Source: Streptomyces sp. SDr-06
Lineage (GTDB): Bacteria > Actinomycetota > Actinomycetes > Streptomycetales > Streptomycetaceae
Length of the DNA stretch: 64,000 nt
Direction: 5' to 3'
Assembly (NCBI RefSeq): GCF_003324565.1
Contig: NZ_QOLA01000004.1
Span: forward strand, 310,001 to 374,000
The stretch's first letter is position 1. Each line of letters starts with the position of its first letter. A model generated the notes under the pieces. That model worked only from the letters and a program-made list of their open reading frames with translations. It had not been told where the DNA came from and ran no database searches. This document shows positions 34,821 to 44,451 of the stretch, piece by piece. The translations under genes and the position numbers were made by a program.

Positions 34821-35708
34821 TCAGCCCTTCACTCCGGTCAGTGTGACGCCCTCGACGAAAGCCTTCTGTGCGAAGAAGAAGACGAGGATCACGGGGGTCA
34901 TGACCAGGACGGTCGCGGCCATGGTCAGGTTCCAGTCGGTATGGTGCGCGCCCTTGAAGGACTCCAGGCCGTAGCTCAGTGTCCAGGAGGCGGGCGTGTC
35001 GGACGCGTAGATCTGCGGTCCGAAGTAGTCGTTCCAGGCGTAGAAGAACTGGAAGAGCGCGACGGCGGCGATGCCGGGGCGCGCCATCGGCAGCACCACC
35101 TTGATCAGCGTCCTGAGCTCCCCGCACCCGTCGACCTTCGCCGCGTCCAGGTACTCGTTGGGGATGGTCATCAGGAACTGGCGCAGCAGGAAGATGGAGA
35201 AGGCGTCGCCGAACGCCAGCGGGATGATCAGCGGCCACAGCGTGCCCGCCATGTCGAGCTGCTTCGCCCAGAACAGGTACATCGGGATGATGATCACCTG
35301 TGGCGGCAGCATCATCATCGAGATGACCAGCACCAGCGACAGGTTGCGGCCGCGGAAGCGGAACTTGGCGAGCGCGTAGGCCACCGGCACGGACGACACG
35401 ACGCTCAGCACGGTGCCGAGCCCGGCGTAGAGCAGGGTGTTCTTCCACCAGGTCAAGAAGCCCGGGGTGTCGAACACCTTGCGGTAGTTGGACCATGCCC
35501 AGTGGTGCGGGACCAGGTCCCGGGTCAGGGTCTGCTGGTTGTCCATCAGCGAGGTGAGCAGCAGGAAGACGAAGGGCAGCACGAAGAACAGCGCGGCCGC
35601 GACGCCGAGCGAGTGGACCGCGATCCACTGGAGCACGGCCTTGCGGCGGGCCACCCTGGCCGCCGGCGTGGCGGCCGCGGCCTCCGGTGCCTCCAAGACG
35701 TAACTCAT
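34821..35708 (-). CDS. csnG: sugar ABC permease, MalG-type (CsnG-like)
   Basis: 295 aa, six TM segments. The EAA loop EYLDAAKVDGCGELRTLIKV near 200 contacts the shared ATPase (MsiK-type, not in this operon). ATG 35708 is 1 nt past the upstream stop; GTG 35717 is an alternative. Pairs with the MalF-type permease. Confidence 0.87.
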   Translation of the reverse strand: MSYVLEAPEAAAATPAARVARRKAVLQWIAVHSLGVAAALFFVLPFVFLLLTSLMDNQQTLTRDLVPHHWAWSNYRKVFDTPGFLTWWKNTLLYAGLGTVLSVVSSVPVAYALAKFRFRGRNLSLVLVISMMMLPPQVIIIPMYLFWAKQLDMAGTLWPLIIPLAFGDAFSIFLLRQFLMTIPNEYLDAAKVDGCGELRTLIKVVLPMARPGIAAVALFQFFYAWNDYFGPQIYASDTPASWTLSYGLESFKGAHHTDWNLTMAATVLVMTPVILVFFFAQKAFVEGVTLTGVKG

Positions 35709-35709
35709 G

Positions 35710-36654
35710 TCACTCACCTGCCTGGATCAGTCCGCCGCGGCGCTTGATGAGGAGCGCGGTGAAGACCATGGAGAGGGCGAACAGGACCAGCGCGACCACA
35801 CAGGCGGAGCCGTAGTCGAAGCGCTGGAAGCCCAGGTTGTAGATGACCTGGGGCAGGGTCAGCGTCGACTTGTCGGGGTAGCCGGGCTCGAACTGCTGGC
35901 CCGAGTTGCCGACGTGGCCGGAGGCGACCTTGCCCGCCACCAGCGGCTGGGTGTAGCTCTGCATCGCCTGGATGACGCCGGTGACCACGGCGAACATCAC
36001 GATGGGCGAGATGTTCGGCAGCGTGACGTACCGGAACCGCTGCCAGGCGGACGCGCCGTCCAGCTCGGCCGCCTCGTACTGCTCCCTGGGCACGTCGAGC
36101 AGCGCGGCCATGAAGATGACCATGAGGTCGCCGACGCCCCACACCGCGAGCAGGGTGAGCGCGGGCTTGGACCAGGCGGGGTCGGTGAACCAGTCGGGCG
36201 TCGGGATGCCCAGATCGCCCAGGAGCGAATTGACCGGCCCGGTACCGGGGTTGAGCAGGAAGACGAAGCCGAGCGTCGCCGCGACCGGCGGGGCGAGGTA
36301 GGGCAGGTAGAACAGGGTGCGGAAGACGCCCGCACCCGTCTTGATCTTGGTGATCAGCATGCCGACGCCGAGCCCGAACACCACCCGGCAGGCGACCATC
36401 ACGATCACCAGCCACAGGGTGTTGCGCAGCGCCGGCCAGAACAGCGGGTAGTCACCGAACACGTACGACCAGTTCTTGAGGCCGTCGAAGGTGGCCGCGC
36501 CGAAGCCGTCGTAGTGGGTGAAGGAGAAGTAGATCGTGGAGATCAGCGGGTAGGCGAAGAAGAGGCCGAAGCCGATCAGCCAGGGCGACAGGAACGCCGG
36601 GGTGCGCAGCGCGGAGCGGCGGTGCTTGGCGCGCAGGGTGTACGTGCTGCTCAT
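35710..36654 (-). CDS. csnF: sugar ABC permease, MalF-type (CsnF-like)
   Basis: 314 aa, six TM segments. EAA-type motif REQYEAAELDGASAWQRF near 195. Ends in a short cytoplasmic tail (KRRGGLIQAGE). 7 nt after the binding-protein gene, 1 nt before csnG. No ATPase gene in the operon, as usual for Streptomyces sugar ABC systems that share MsiK. Confidence 0.87.
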   Translation of the reverse strand: MSSTYTLRAKHRRSALRTPAFLSPWLIGFGLFFAYPLISTIYFSFTHYDGFGAATFDGLKNWSYVFGDYPLFWPALRNTLWLVIVMVACRVVFGLGVGMLITKIKTGAGVFRTLFYLPYLAPPVAATLGFVFLLNPGTGPVNSLLGDLGIPTPDWFTDPAWSKPALTLLAVWGVGDLMVIFMAALLDVPREQYEAAELDGASAWQRFRYVTLPNISPIVMFAVVTGVIQAMQSYTQPLVAGKVASGHVGNSGQQFEPGYPDKSTLTLPQVIYNLGFQRFDYGSACVVALVLFALSMVFTALLIKRRGGLIQAGE

Positions 36655-36661
36655 GGCCGGG

Positions 36662-37999
36662 CTACTTCGCCTGCGCGATCGCGGCGTCGATCTCCTGGGC
36701 GGTCTTGGCGAGCCCCGCCTTGATGTCGCCCTGCTTGCCGCTCTCCACCTCGTAGCCGAGGTTCTGGAGCGACACCAGGTACTGGCCGCCGTTGACGGAG
36801 GCGGGGCTGGTGGTGGAGTTCGGGTTCTGCGCGATGTCCAGGAAGGTCTTGAAGCGCGGGTCGGCCTGGAGCTTGGGCGACTTGAGGGCGTCGAGGGTGG
36901 ACGGCACGTTGTGGATGGCGTTGGCGAAGTTGACCACCGCGTCGGTGTCGGTGGTCATGAACTTGACCAGTTCCCAGGCCGCGTTCTGCTTCTTGGAGGT
37001 GGCCGCGATGCCCGCGATGGTGCCGGTCAGATAGCCCTTGCCCCAGGTGGCCACCTGGTCGTCCGGGACGGGCAGCGGCGCCACCCCGATGTCGAACTTC
37101 GGCTTGCTGTCCAGGGCCATGCCCAGGCGCCACTCGCCGTCCATGGCCATCGCCAGCTGGCCGGTGTTGAACGGGTTCTTGTCGCCGTACTCCTCACCGA
37201 AGGAGGAGCGGTACTTCTCCAGCCTGGCGAAGCCGCCGAGGTCGTCCACGAGCTGCTTCTGGAAGGCGAGGCCCTTCTCGAAGGCCGGGTCCTTGGCGAT
37301 GTTCGACTTGCCGTCCGCGTCGAAGTAGGTCGGCGACCACTGCGCGAGGTAGTGCTCGGTCGTCGTCTCGTAGCCGTGGTAGTCCGGCATGAAACCGAGC
37401 TGCTCGAAGGAGTCGCCCTTGGGCCTGGTCAGCTTCTTGGCGTCCTCGGCGAACTGCGACCACGTCTTGGGCGGCTCGGTGATCCCGGCCGCCTTGAAGG
37501 CGTCCTTGTTGTAGTAGAGGGCGTAGGAGTCGCCGAGGAGCGGCAGGGTGCAGCGCTTGCCCTCGAACTGGGTGTACTGGTTCATGGTCTTGGGGAACGT
37601 CTTCGCCGGGTCGATGCCGTCCTTCTTCAGGAACGGGGCGAGGTCGACGAAGGCGTTGGACGAGCAGAACTTGCCGACGTTGTTCGTGGTGAACGACGAC
37701 ACCACGTCCGGTGCGCTCGAACCGCCCGCGCGCAGCGCCTGGTTGATCTTGTCGTCGTTGATGTCGCCGACGACCTTGACGTGGATGTTGGGGTGCGCCC
37801 GCTGGAAGGCGTCCACGTTGGCCTGGATGGCCTTGACCTCGTTGGGGGCGTTCCAGCCGTGCCAGAACGTGATCGTCGTGTCCTTGGACGCGTCGTCGCT
37901 CGCGCTGGTGCTGCTCTGGCCCGTACAGGCGGAGGCGAGCAGGGCTATGGAGGCGGTCGCGGCCAGGGCGACGGCCGGGGTCCGGCGGATTCTGGGCAT
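36662..37999 (-). CDS. csnE: sugar-binding lipoprotein (CsnE-like)
   Basis: 445 aa. Signal peptide with basic start (MPRIRRTP) and lipobox LLASAC near residue 25, then Ser/Thr/Asp linker. Extracellular solute-binding family 1 fold: TITFWHGWN, SSAPDVVSSFTTNN, PLLGDSYALYYNKDAF. It captures oligosaccharide outside the membrane for the CsnFG permease. Confidence 0.88.
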   Translation of the reverse strand: MPRIRRTPAVALAATASIALLASACTGQSSTSASDDASKDTTITFWHGWNAPNEVKAIQANVDAFQRAHPNIHVKVVGDINDDKINQALRAGGSSAPDVVSSFTTNNVGKFCSSNAFVDLAPFLKKDGIDPAKTFPKTMNQYTQFEGKRCTLPLLGDSYALYYNKDAFKAAGITEPPKTWSQFAEDAKKLTRPKGDSFEQLGFMPDYHGYETTTEHYLAQWSPTYFDADGKSNIAKDPAFEKGLAFQKQLVDDLGGFARLEKYRSSFGEEYGDKNPFNTGQLAMAMDGEWRLGMALDSKPKFDIGVAPLPVPDDQVATWGKGYLTGTIAGIAATSKKQNAAWELVKFMTTDTDAVVNFANAIHNVPSTLDALKSPKLQADPRFKTFLDIAQNPNSTTSPASVNGGQYLVSLQNLGYEVESGKQGDIKAGLAKTAQEIDAAIAQAK

Positions 38000-38044
38000 G
38001 GCGGTGTCTCCCGACGGGGGGTGAGAGGGGGATCGGGTGGGTGT

Positions 38045-39247
38045 TCAGCGAGCGGTGTCGAAGACCTCGTCGCGCGTGGTGGCCAGGGCCGCCTCCAACG
38101 CGCCGCGCAGGACGGGTAGTTGGGCCACCTCTCCGATGACGAGCCGGGGCCGGGAGGCGGCCAGCTCGGCCAGTTCGTGCTGCACGAGCGCGCGCAGCGG
38201 CTCGCCCCCGGCGGCGATCAGGCCGCCCGACAGCACGACGAGCTCCGGGTCGAGCACCGCGACCATCGAGGCGAGGCCGGTCGCGAGCCCGGTCGCGAAG
38301 GCTTGGAGGAGTTCCCTCTCGGGGCCCCGCTCGGCCTCGGCGCCGCGCGTGATCAGGGCGGCGGCCACCTCGTTGACGCTCCCGCAGGGGAGGTCGCGGA
38401 CGCCGAGCTCGCGGGCGAGCCGGGGCAGCGCCTGCCCGCCGGCCAGCTCCTGGAAGCCGCCCGAGTTCGCCTTGGTGACATGGCGGACGAGCGGGGCGCC
38501 GGGCACCGGCAGGAAGCCGACCTCGCCCGCGCCGCCGGTGAACCCGCGGTGCAGCCGCCCGCCGATGACGAGCGCGGCGCCGAGCCCGCCCTCGTTCCAC
38601 AGCAGCACGAAGTCGTCGTGGCCGTGCGCCGCGCCCAAGCGCTGCTCGGCGATGGCGGCGAGGTTCACGTCGTTCTCGTACTCGACCGGCATCGGCAGGG
38701 CCGCCGCCAGCTCGTCGAGCAGCGTGGGGGAGTGCCAGCCCGGCAGGTGCGAGGCGTAGCGCAGGCGGCCGGTGCCGGGGTCGAAGGCGCCCGGGGTACC
38801 GATCACGACCCGGTGCACGTCGGCCCGCGCGAGCCCGGCGGCCTTCACCGCGCCGTCCAGGGCGTCGGTCACCTGCCGCACCACGGACGCGGCGCGCCGA
38901 CCGGGCGTGGCGACCTCGAACTCACCGACCACGCTGCCCGCCACATCGGCGACGGCGGCCCGGATCCGCTCGGGCGTGACGTCGAGCCCCGCCACATGGG
39001 CGGCCGTCGCGTTCACCGCGTACAGCTGGGCGTTGGGGCCGGGCCGCCCCTCGGTCGTGCCGGTGGCGACGACGAGGCCCGCCGCTTCGAGCCGGGCGAG
39101 AAGCTGGGACGCGGTCGGCTTGGAGAGGCCGGTGAGCTTGCCGATCCGGGTGCGCGACAGCGGCCCGTGCTCCAGGAGCAGGTCGAGCGCGGCCCGGTCG
39201 TTCATGGCGCGGAGTACGCGCGGAGTTCCCGGGGTAGTACCGGCCAC
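38045..39247 (-). CDS. csnR: ROK-family transcriptional repressor (CsnR-like)
   Basis: 400 aa from GTG 39247 (GGAGG about 10 nt upstream). N-terminal winged helix (RAALDLLLEHGPLSRTRIGK; LSKPTASQLLARLEAAGLV), then an ASKHA sugar-binding domain (LWNEGGLGAALVIGGRLHRG; FTGGAGEVGFLP). Proteins of this kind repress the chitosan oligosaccharide operon and release on inducer. First gene of its own operon, 45 nt before csnE. A perfect palindrome lies 40 bp upstream. Confidence 0.9.
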   Translation of the reverse strand: MAGTTPGTPRVLRAMNDRAALDLLLEHGPLSRTRIGKLTGLSKPTASQLLARLEAAGLVVATGTTEGRPGPNAQLYAVNATAAHVAGLDVTPERIRAAVADVAGSVVGEFEVATPGRRAASVVRQVTDALDGAVKAAGLARADVHRVVIGTPGAFDPGTGRLRYASHLPGWHSPTLLDELAAALPMPVEYENDVNLAAIAEQRLGAAHGHDDFVLLWNEGGLGAALVIGGRLHRGFTGGAGEVGFLPVPGAPLVRHVTKANSGGFQELAGGQALPRLARELGVRDLPCGSVNEVAAALITRGAEAERGPERELLQAFATGLATGLASMVAVLDPELVVLSGGLIAAGGEPLRALVQHELAELAASRPRLVIGEVAQLPVLRGALEAALATTRDEVFDTAR

Positions 39248-39286
39248 GACGAATCCACCTCCCCTTCGCCGTTCCCACATCACTGT

Positions 39287-39301
39287 TAGGAAAGTTTCCT
39301 A
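39287..39301. promoter_or_regulatory. CsnR-type operator
   Basis: TAGGAAAGTTTCCTA is a perfect palindrome around a central base, 40 bp upstream of the csnR start, in the only promoter region of the six-gene operon. The minus-strand sequence TAACAG directly after it could be a -10. Confidence 0.8.
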
Positions 39302-39413
39302 TTCGATGAGAGGAACGTAGGGCGCACGTCATCGGCGCGTCAATGGCCCGGAGCGCCCCGGCTACCAAAGCGTTACCTGCTGGGGCACGCCCGGGGCACC
39401 GGGCCCGCAACGA

Positions 39414-39456
39414 CCGAGGGGCGCCGCGCCGCGGTGTGCGGCGGGGCGCCCCTCGG
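39414..39456 (-). terminator. terminator of the MscS gene
   Basis: CCGAGGGGCGCC (39414-39425) pairs perfectly with 39445-39456; it starts 10 nt past the mscS stop. The 111 bp between it and the csn operator show nothing else. Confidence 0.8.
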
Positions 39457-39465
39457 CGCGAACGG

Positions 39466-40533
39466 CTACTTCGACAGGTTCGCGTTCGGGTTCGGGATCG
39501 GCGTCGTGGCCAGGGACTGCGGGGACGCCGGGTTGGCCAGCGCGGACGGGGCGGCCACGGCGGCCGACGGGTCGCTCGCGGACGGCTCCTCCGCCAGCGG
39601 CAGGCCGCCGACGACGCGGATGCCCGCCGCGTCCAGCGCGACCTTGATCCGCCAGCGCAGCTCGCGCTCCACGCTCAGCGCCTTGCCCGGCATGGTCTTC
39701 GCCGAGACGCGCACCACCATCGAGTCGAGCAGCACCTCGTCGAGACCGAGGATCTCGACCGGGCCCCACAGGCGCTCGTTCCACGGCTCGTCCTTCGCCA
39801 TGGACTCGGTCGCCTCGTTGATCACCGTACGCAGCCGCTCCAGGTCCTCGCTCGCGCGGACCCGGACGTCCACCCCGGCCGTCGCCCAGCCCTGGGACAG
39901 GTTGCCGATGCGCTTGATCTCGCCGTTGCGCACGTACCAGATCTCGCCGTCCGCGCCGCGCAGCTTCGTCACGCGCAGGCCGACCTCGATCACCTCGCCC
40001 GAGGCCACCCCGGCGTCGATCGAGTCGCCGACCCCGTACTGGTCCTCAAGGATCATGAACACGCCGGACAGGAAGTCCGTGACCAGGTTGCGCGCACCGA
40101 AACCGATCGCCACACCCGCCACACCCGCGGAGGCGAGCAGCGGGGCCAGGTCGATGTTGAGGACGCCCAGCACCATCAGGGCGGCCGTGCCCATGATCAG
40201 GAACGACGCCACCGAGCGCAGCACCGAGCCGATGGCCTCCGAGCGCTGGCGGCGCCGCTCCGCGTTGACGAGCAGCCCGCCCAGCGCCGTGCCCTCGACC
40301 GCCTGGGCGCTGCGGTTCATCCGCTCTATGAGCTTGGTCAGCGCCCGGCGCACCAGCACTCTCAGGACCGAGGCGATGACGATGATCAGGAGGATGCGGA
40401 ATCCGACGTACAACCACGTCGACCAGTTCTGCTCCACCCAGCCCGCGGCCTCCGTGGCCGACTTCTGGGCGTCCTCGAGCGTCGCGGGCGTGGGCGGTGG
40501 CGATCCGTCGGCCAGGACGGCGGACCAGTTCAC
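39466..40533 (-). CDS. MscS-family mechanosensitive channel
   Basis: 355 aa from GTG 40533 (GGAGG 8 nt upstream). TM segments near 32-52, 90-110 and 115-140; the pore helix region ASAGVAGVAIGFGARNLVTDF is diagnostic. A beta domain follows (GEVIEVGLRVTKLRGADGE). C-terminal Ala/Pro tail. Opens on membrane tension to release solutes. Divergent from the HNH gene. Confidence 0.9.
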   Translation of the reverse strand: MNWSAVLADGSPPPTPATLEDAQKSATEAAGWVEQNWSTWLYVGFRILLIIVIASVLRVLVRRALTKLIERMNRSAQAVEGTALGGLLVNAERRRQRSEAIGSVLRSVASFLIMGTAALMVLGVLNIDLAPLLASAGVAGVAIGFGARNLVTDFLSGVFMILEDQYGVGDSIDAGVASGEVIEVGLRVTKLRGADGEIWYVRNGEIKRIGNLSQGWATAGVDVRVRASEDLERLRTVINEATESMAKDEPWNERLWGPVEILGLDEVLLDSMVVRVSAKTMPGKALSVERELRWRIKVALDAAGIRVVGGLPLAEEPSASDPSAAVAAPSALANPASPQSLATTPIPNPNANLSK

Positions 40534-40784
40534 GGCAGGAACCTCCAGCGTTGCGGTGCCGCGAAGACTGCGGCAGACCCACCACACTATCGGGGCAAGG
40601 ACTGTGTTCCATTGACGTGTTCGAGGGAGAGCGACGCGGCGCGCGGGAATGGCAGGGGGTGTGGTCGAAAACACTTCGAGCCCGTTACCTGGACGTGGTG
40701 GCGCTTCGACCAGCCATGAGGAGAGACTGGAGAGCAGATCGTCCCGGCGCGAGCCACGCGCCGCCGGCGTAATAGGAGGCACCC

Positions 40785-41321
40785 GTGCCGCATGTCCTGG
40801 TCCTCAATGCGTCGTACGAGCCCCTCGGCGTCGTACCGCTCCGCCGCGCGCTCGTCCTCGTCCTCGAAAACAAGGCCGTCAGCCTTGAGGAGTCCGGCGC
40901 CTTCATGCATAGCGCGACCCGTGCCGTCGCGGCGCCCAGCGTCGTGCGGCTCAAAAGATTCGTGCGGGTCCCCTACCGGGGGCCCGTTCCGTTGACCCGC
41001 CGTGCCCTGTTCGCCCGGGACGGCGGCCGTTGCATGTACTGCGGTGGCGTCGCAACCAGCGTCGACCACGTCATCCCGCGCAGCCGCGGCGGCCAGCACG
41101 CCTGGGAGAACGTCGTCGCCGCCTGTCGGCGCTGCAACCACGTCAAGGCGGACCGTCACCTCCTGGAGCTCGGCTGGCGCCTTCGCCACCAGCCGGCCCC
41201 GCCCACCGGTCTCGCCTGGCGCATCATCGGCACGGGGCACCGCGACCCGCGCTGGCTGCCCTACCTCCAACCCTTCGGCGCGGACGACGCCCTGGCCCGG
41301 ATCGACGGCATCTCCGCCTGA
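40785..41321 (+). CDS. HNH endonuclease-family protein
   Basis: 178 aa from GTG 40785 with AGGAGG 5 nt upstream. N-terminal VLVLNASYEPLGVV, then CMYCGG, SVDHVIPRSRGG, NVVAACRRCNHVKADR: a His-Asn-Asn nuclease core with two CxxC zinc pairs. This class is a conserved single-gene family in Streptomyces chromosomes; substrate unknown. Confidence 0.9.
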   Translation: MPHVLVLNASYEPLGVVPLRRALVLVLENKAVSLEESGAFMHSATRAVAAPSVVRLKRFVRVPYRGPVPLTRRALFARDGGRCMYCGGVATSVDHVIPRSRGGQHAWENVVAACRRCNHVKADRHLLELGWRLRHQPAPPTGLAWRIIGTGHRDPRWLPYLQPFGADDALARIDGISA

Positions 41322-41349
41322 CGCGATCCGGGCCCTGTCGTCGGCGGGG

Positions 41350-44253
41350 TCAGCGCGTCACGGCGTACGCCTCGACCGACCACAGGGAACACCCCGCCGT
41401 GGACGCCCGCTTCACCACCTGGACCCGGATGAAGCGGGCGTCCCGTGCGTCCATCCGCACCGACTCACGCCCGCCCTTCCCCGCGTCCACGGTCCCCGCC
41501 GTACTCCAGCTACGCCCGTCGGACGACACCCGCACCTCGTAGCGCGCGGCACCGGCCCCCTGCCACTGGAGCACCACCAGGCCGACCCGCGCGGGCCCGG
41601 CGAGCTCGGCCTGCCACCAGGCGCCGTCGTCCGGGAGCGAGGCCCAGCGGGTCGCCGGGTCGCCGTCGGCCGCCGCCCGGGCCGGGAACGCGGGGTCCGC
41701 GTCACCGGAGGAGGTCGCCCCGGCGCCCGCGATCAGATCGGGGCCGCCGGTGCGCGGGTAGGCCCGCACGGTCAGGGTGGTCTCCTGGCCCGCGAAGGCG
41801 AGTGGCACCCGGTACTCGCCCGCGGGCGTGCCCGGCGCCACGCTCACCTCGACCGGCACGCCGGTGCGGGTGCCGCGGGCCACGACGGTCCCTCCGGGCA
41901 GGCGCACCGTGATGCCCCGCGGGGGCCGTGCGGTGAGCGCGCCCCGCACGTCCGCGGGTCCCATCGCGGCCACCGAGGCCGTGATCCGCTGCGGGGCCCC
42001 GCCGATGTCGGCGTCGGCCGTGGCGCGGTCCAGGGCCAGCAGGGCCTGCGGGGCGTCCGCGTACCAGGGCACCAGGCGCCGCACGCCCGACGCGCCGCCG
42101 GACACCCGCACCGCGTCGGCCCGCACCCCGTTCGCCGCGATCTGCGTCCACCCGGACGCGTCGAGCCGGCCCAGGGTGCGCCAGTCGTCGCCCGGGATGT
42201 ACGCCTGCACCTCGCCGGTCGTGCCCGGCTGCGCCATCACAGTCAGCGCCTGCACCGGGCGGCCGCCGCCGAGCCCGACCGTGTAGGCGTCCGGCGCCGC
42301 GGTGACGTCGGTGCGCGGATGGTCCGCGCCCGTCCACGCGTCGGCCCCCCGCGCCGCCCGGTCCAGGAACGCGCCGAGGACGCCCTTGCCCACGACGACC
42401 GGAGCGGCGGCCGCCGCCTCGCGCAGCGGGGCCAGCGCGAGCGAGGCCCGCCAGGCCGCCGCGCCGTCCCCCGCCGACTGGGCCTGGAGCAGGTCGACGG
42501 CGAGCTCCCCGGCCTGCCCGTAGCGGGCCAACTGGTCCAGCCAGGGCGCCAGTTCACCGCCCACCGCCGCGTTCGCGAGGCGCTGCGGGGCCTGCCGCAT
42601 CACCGCGAACGCGGCCCGCAGTTCGGTGGCCGCGCGATCGCGCGCCGCCGCGTCCGGGCCGGTGCGGGCCGTCCAGAAGGCGTCCATGAGCGGGCGCAGA
42701 TACGCCGACTCGGAACCGTCGAGCACCGACGAGGAGTCGTTGCCCGCCAGGGCCGTCAGCGCCTCGCGCACCTGCGGGTCGCCGCCCGCCAGGTCGTCGA
42801 CGGCGGCCCGCCAGGACGCCCGCGGCTGGTAGGCGCGCGGGTTCCAGGCGAAGTCGGCGGCCGTGAACAGCGGGATGCGGGAGGCGGCGGGCTGCTCCAT
42901 CGCGTTGGCGAGCAGGGCCGCCGAGCCCGCCGCGACCGCGGGCTCGCGGCCGGTGTACGGGCCGAGGAAGATGCGGCCCGGCGCGTAGTCGTTGACCGGG
43001 TAGTTGTCCATCGTGACGAGCGGATGGCCCAACGCGGCCCGGGCGTCGGTCAGTTCGGACCCGGTGATGGTGCGCGGCACGACCCCGACGCCGGTCCAGG
43101 CCACCTGGACGGCCGGGGCGAGCGCGGCCGACAGCGCGTCGCGGTAGGCGGTCGAGCCGTTCTGGTAGTACTCGGTCGGCATCAGCGACAGCGGCTCGGA
43201 CCCCGGATGGGCCGCGGCGAGGTGGGCCGCGACCGCGTTGGCCACCCGGGCGTGCGCCCTGGCCGCGGCCGCCGGGCCCGAGCCGAACGTTTCCGCGTCC
43301 GCGTCGCAGTGCCACTCGCTGTACGAGACGTCCTGGAACTGCAGCTGAAAGGCCCGCACCCCGAGCGCCCACATCGCGTCGAACTTGCGGTTCAGCCGCG
43401 CCACGTCGGCGTCCGAGGACAGGCACAGCTCCTGGCCGGGCGCCACCGCCCAGGCCAGCGTCACGTGGTTGCGGGCCGCCCGTTCGGCGAGCGCCCGGAA
43501 GCCGTCCCGCTGCTCGGCGGGGTACGGGTCGCGCCACTGGGCCTGGCGGTAGGGATCGTCGCCCGGTGCGTACAGGTAACGGTTCTGCTTGGTGCGGCCC
43601 ATGAAGTCCAGCTGGTCCAGGCGCTGTTCGAGGCTCCAGGACCGGCCGTAGAAGCCCTCGGTGGTGCCGCGCACGGCCGTGCCCGGCCAGTCGCGCACCA
43701 TTGCGCCCGGGATCCGCCCGTCCCCGTGCCGGTCCCTGCCGAGCAGCTGGCGCAGCGTCTGTACGGCGTGGAACAGGCCGTCGTCGCCGACCCCGTCGAG
43801 CGCCACCGTGTCCCGGCCGCCGACCCGGCCGGACGCGATGCGGTAGCCCCCGGAGGGCAGATCGCCCCGCGCGGGCACCCGCAGCGCCCGCAGCGCGTCG
43901 TCGGCGCCGGACCCGCCGAGCCGGAACACCGGCCCGGCGCCCGGCAGTTGCAGGTGCAGGGTGCGCACCCCGGCCGCCTTCAGGAGGTCCGCGAGGGCCT
44001 GCACCGCGTACGGATCGGCGCCGGGGTCCGCGAGCAGCACCGCCTCGCCGCCGAACACGACCGGCGAGCCCGCGGGTGTCAGCGATTGTGGGCGGGGCCA
44101 CACCTCGGGCAGCGGGCCGGTGTCCAGGGCCGGGTCCCGGGCGGTGAGGGCGGGTCCGGCCGGGGTGGCGAGAGCGCCGGGCGCGGCCCCGATCAGGCCG
44201 CCGATCACGGCGATGGCCAGGGCCGTCGCCCTCTTCCCGCGGCCGAGCTGCAC
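41350..44253 (-). CDS. secreted GH84-like beta-N-acetylglucosaminidase
   Basis: 967 aa from GTG 44253 (AGGAG 6-7 nt upstream). Signal peptide (about 1-30). GH20b-like N-terminal domain (DTGPLPEVWPRPQ). GH84 barrel from about 160: RGTTEGFYGRSWSLEQR, FMGRTKQNRYLYAPG, FQLQFQDVSYSEW, MPTEYYQNG. C-terminal helical region, an NEW3-like beta domain and a discoidin-type CBM32 (ATRWASLPDDGAWWQAEL). GH84 enzymes cleave terminal GlcNAc or hyaluronan. The usual catalytic Asp-Asp pair appears here as Gln-Asp, so activity may be altered. Confidence 0.85.
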   Translation of the reverse strand: MQLGRGKRATALAIAVIGGLIGAAPGALATPAGPALTARDPALDTGPLPEVWPRPQSLTPAGSPVVFGGEAVLLADPGADPYAVQALADLLKAAGVRTLHLQLPGAGPVFRLGGSGADDALRALRVPARGDLPSGGYRIASGRVGGRDTVALDGVGDDGLFHAVQTLRQLLGRDRHGDGRIPGAMVRDWPGTAVRGTTEGFYGRSWSLEQRLDQLDFMGRTKQNRYLYAPGDDPYRQAQWRDPYPAEQRDGFRALAERAARNHVTLAWAVAPGQELCLSSDADVARLNRKFDAMWALGVRAFQLQFQDVSYSEWHCDADAETFGSGPAAAARAHARVANAVAAHLAAAHPGSEPLSLMPTEYYQNGSTAYRDALSAALAPAVQVAWTGVGVVPRTITGSELTDARAALGHPLVTMDNYPVNDYAPGRIFLGPYTGREPAVAAGSAALLANAMEQPAASRIPLFTAADFAWNPRAYQPRASWRAAVDDLAGGDPQVREALTALAGNDSSSVLDGSESAYLRPLMDAFWTARTGPDAAARDRAATELRAAFAVMRQAPQRLANAAVGGELAPWLDQLARYGQAGELAVDLLQAQSAGDGAAAWRASLALAPLREAAAAAPVVVGKGVLGAFLDRAARGADAWTGADHPRTDVTAAPDAYTVGLGGGRPVQALTVMAQPGTTGEVQAYIPGDDWRTLGRLDASGWTQIAANGVRADAVRVSGGASGVRRLVPWYADAPQALLALDRATADADIGGAPQRITASVAAMGPADVRGALTARPPRGITVRLPGGTVVARGTRTGVPVEVSVAPGTPAGEYRVPLAFAGQETTLTVRAYPRTGGPDLIAGAGATSSGDADPAFPARAAADGDPATRWASLPDDGAWWQAELAGPARVGLVVLQWQGAGAARYEVRVSSDGRSWSTAGTVDAGKGGRESVRMDARDARFIRVQVVKRASTAGCSLWSVEAYAVTR

Positions 44254-44451
44254 GGGCCACTCCTCACCTGACACTGCGTGAGCCACGAGCCCACCACCCG
44301 TCTGCCGAGGGTGTCAATGCGCGTGGCCGATGTGTCTGATATGCCTGGTGTGATGGACCCGGTACGAGCTTGTGTGCGGCGGAACGTCTGGCGGGCCGTC
44401 CGCTGGGTAGGGCATCTCTGTCCCTGCCGTCCACCGAACCTGGAGGCCCCC

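Noticed and set aside
32579..39247. Operon as a GlcNAc/chitobiose (Das/Ngc) system
   Set aside because: The ROK regulator, GH4 enzyme and kinase together match the csn layout; das/ngc operons lack this combination. Substrate still inferred.
44278..44451. Longer 105-codon version of the malQ-linked peptide
   Set aside because: The upstream part is Arg/Cys-rich, lacks a ribosome site, and the GGAGG lies before GTG 44452.
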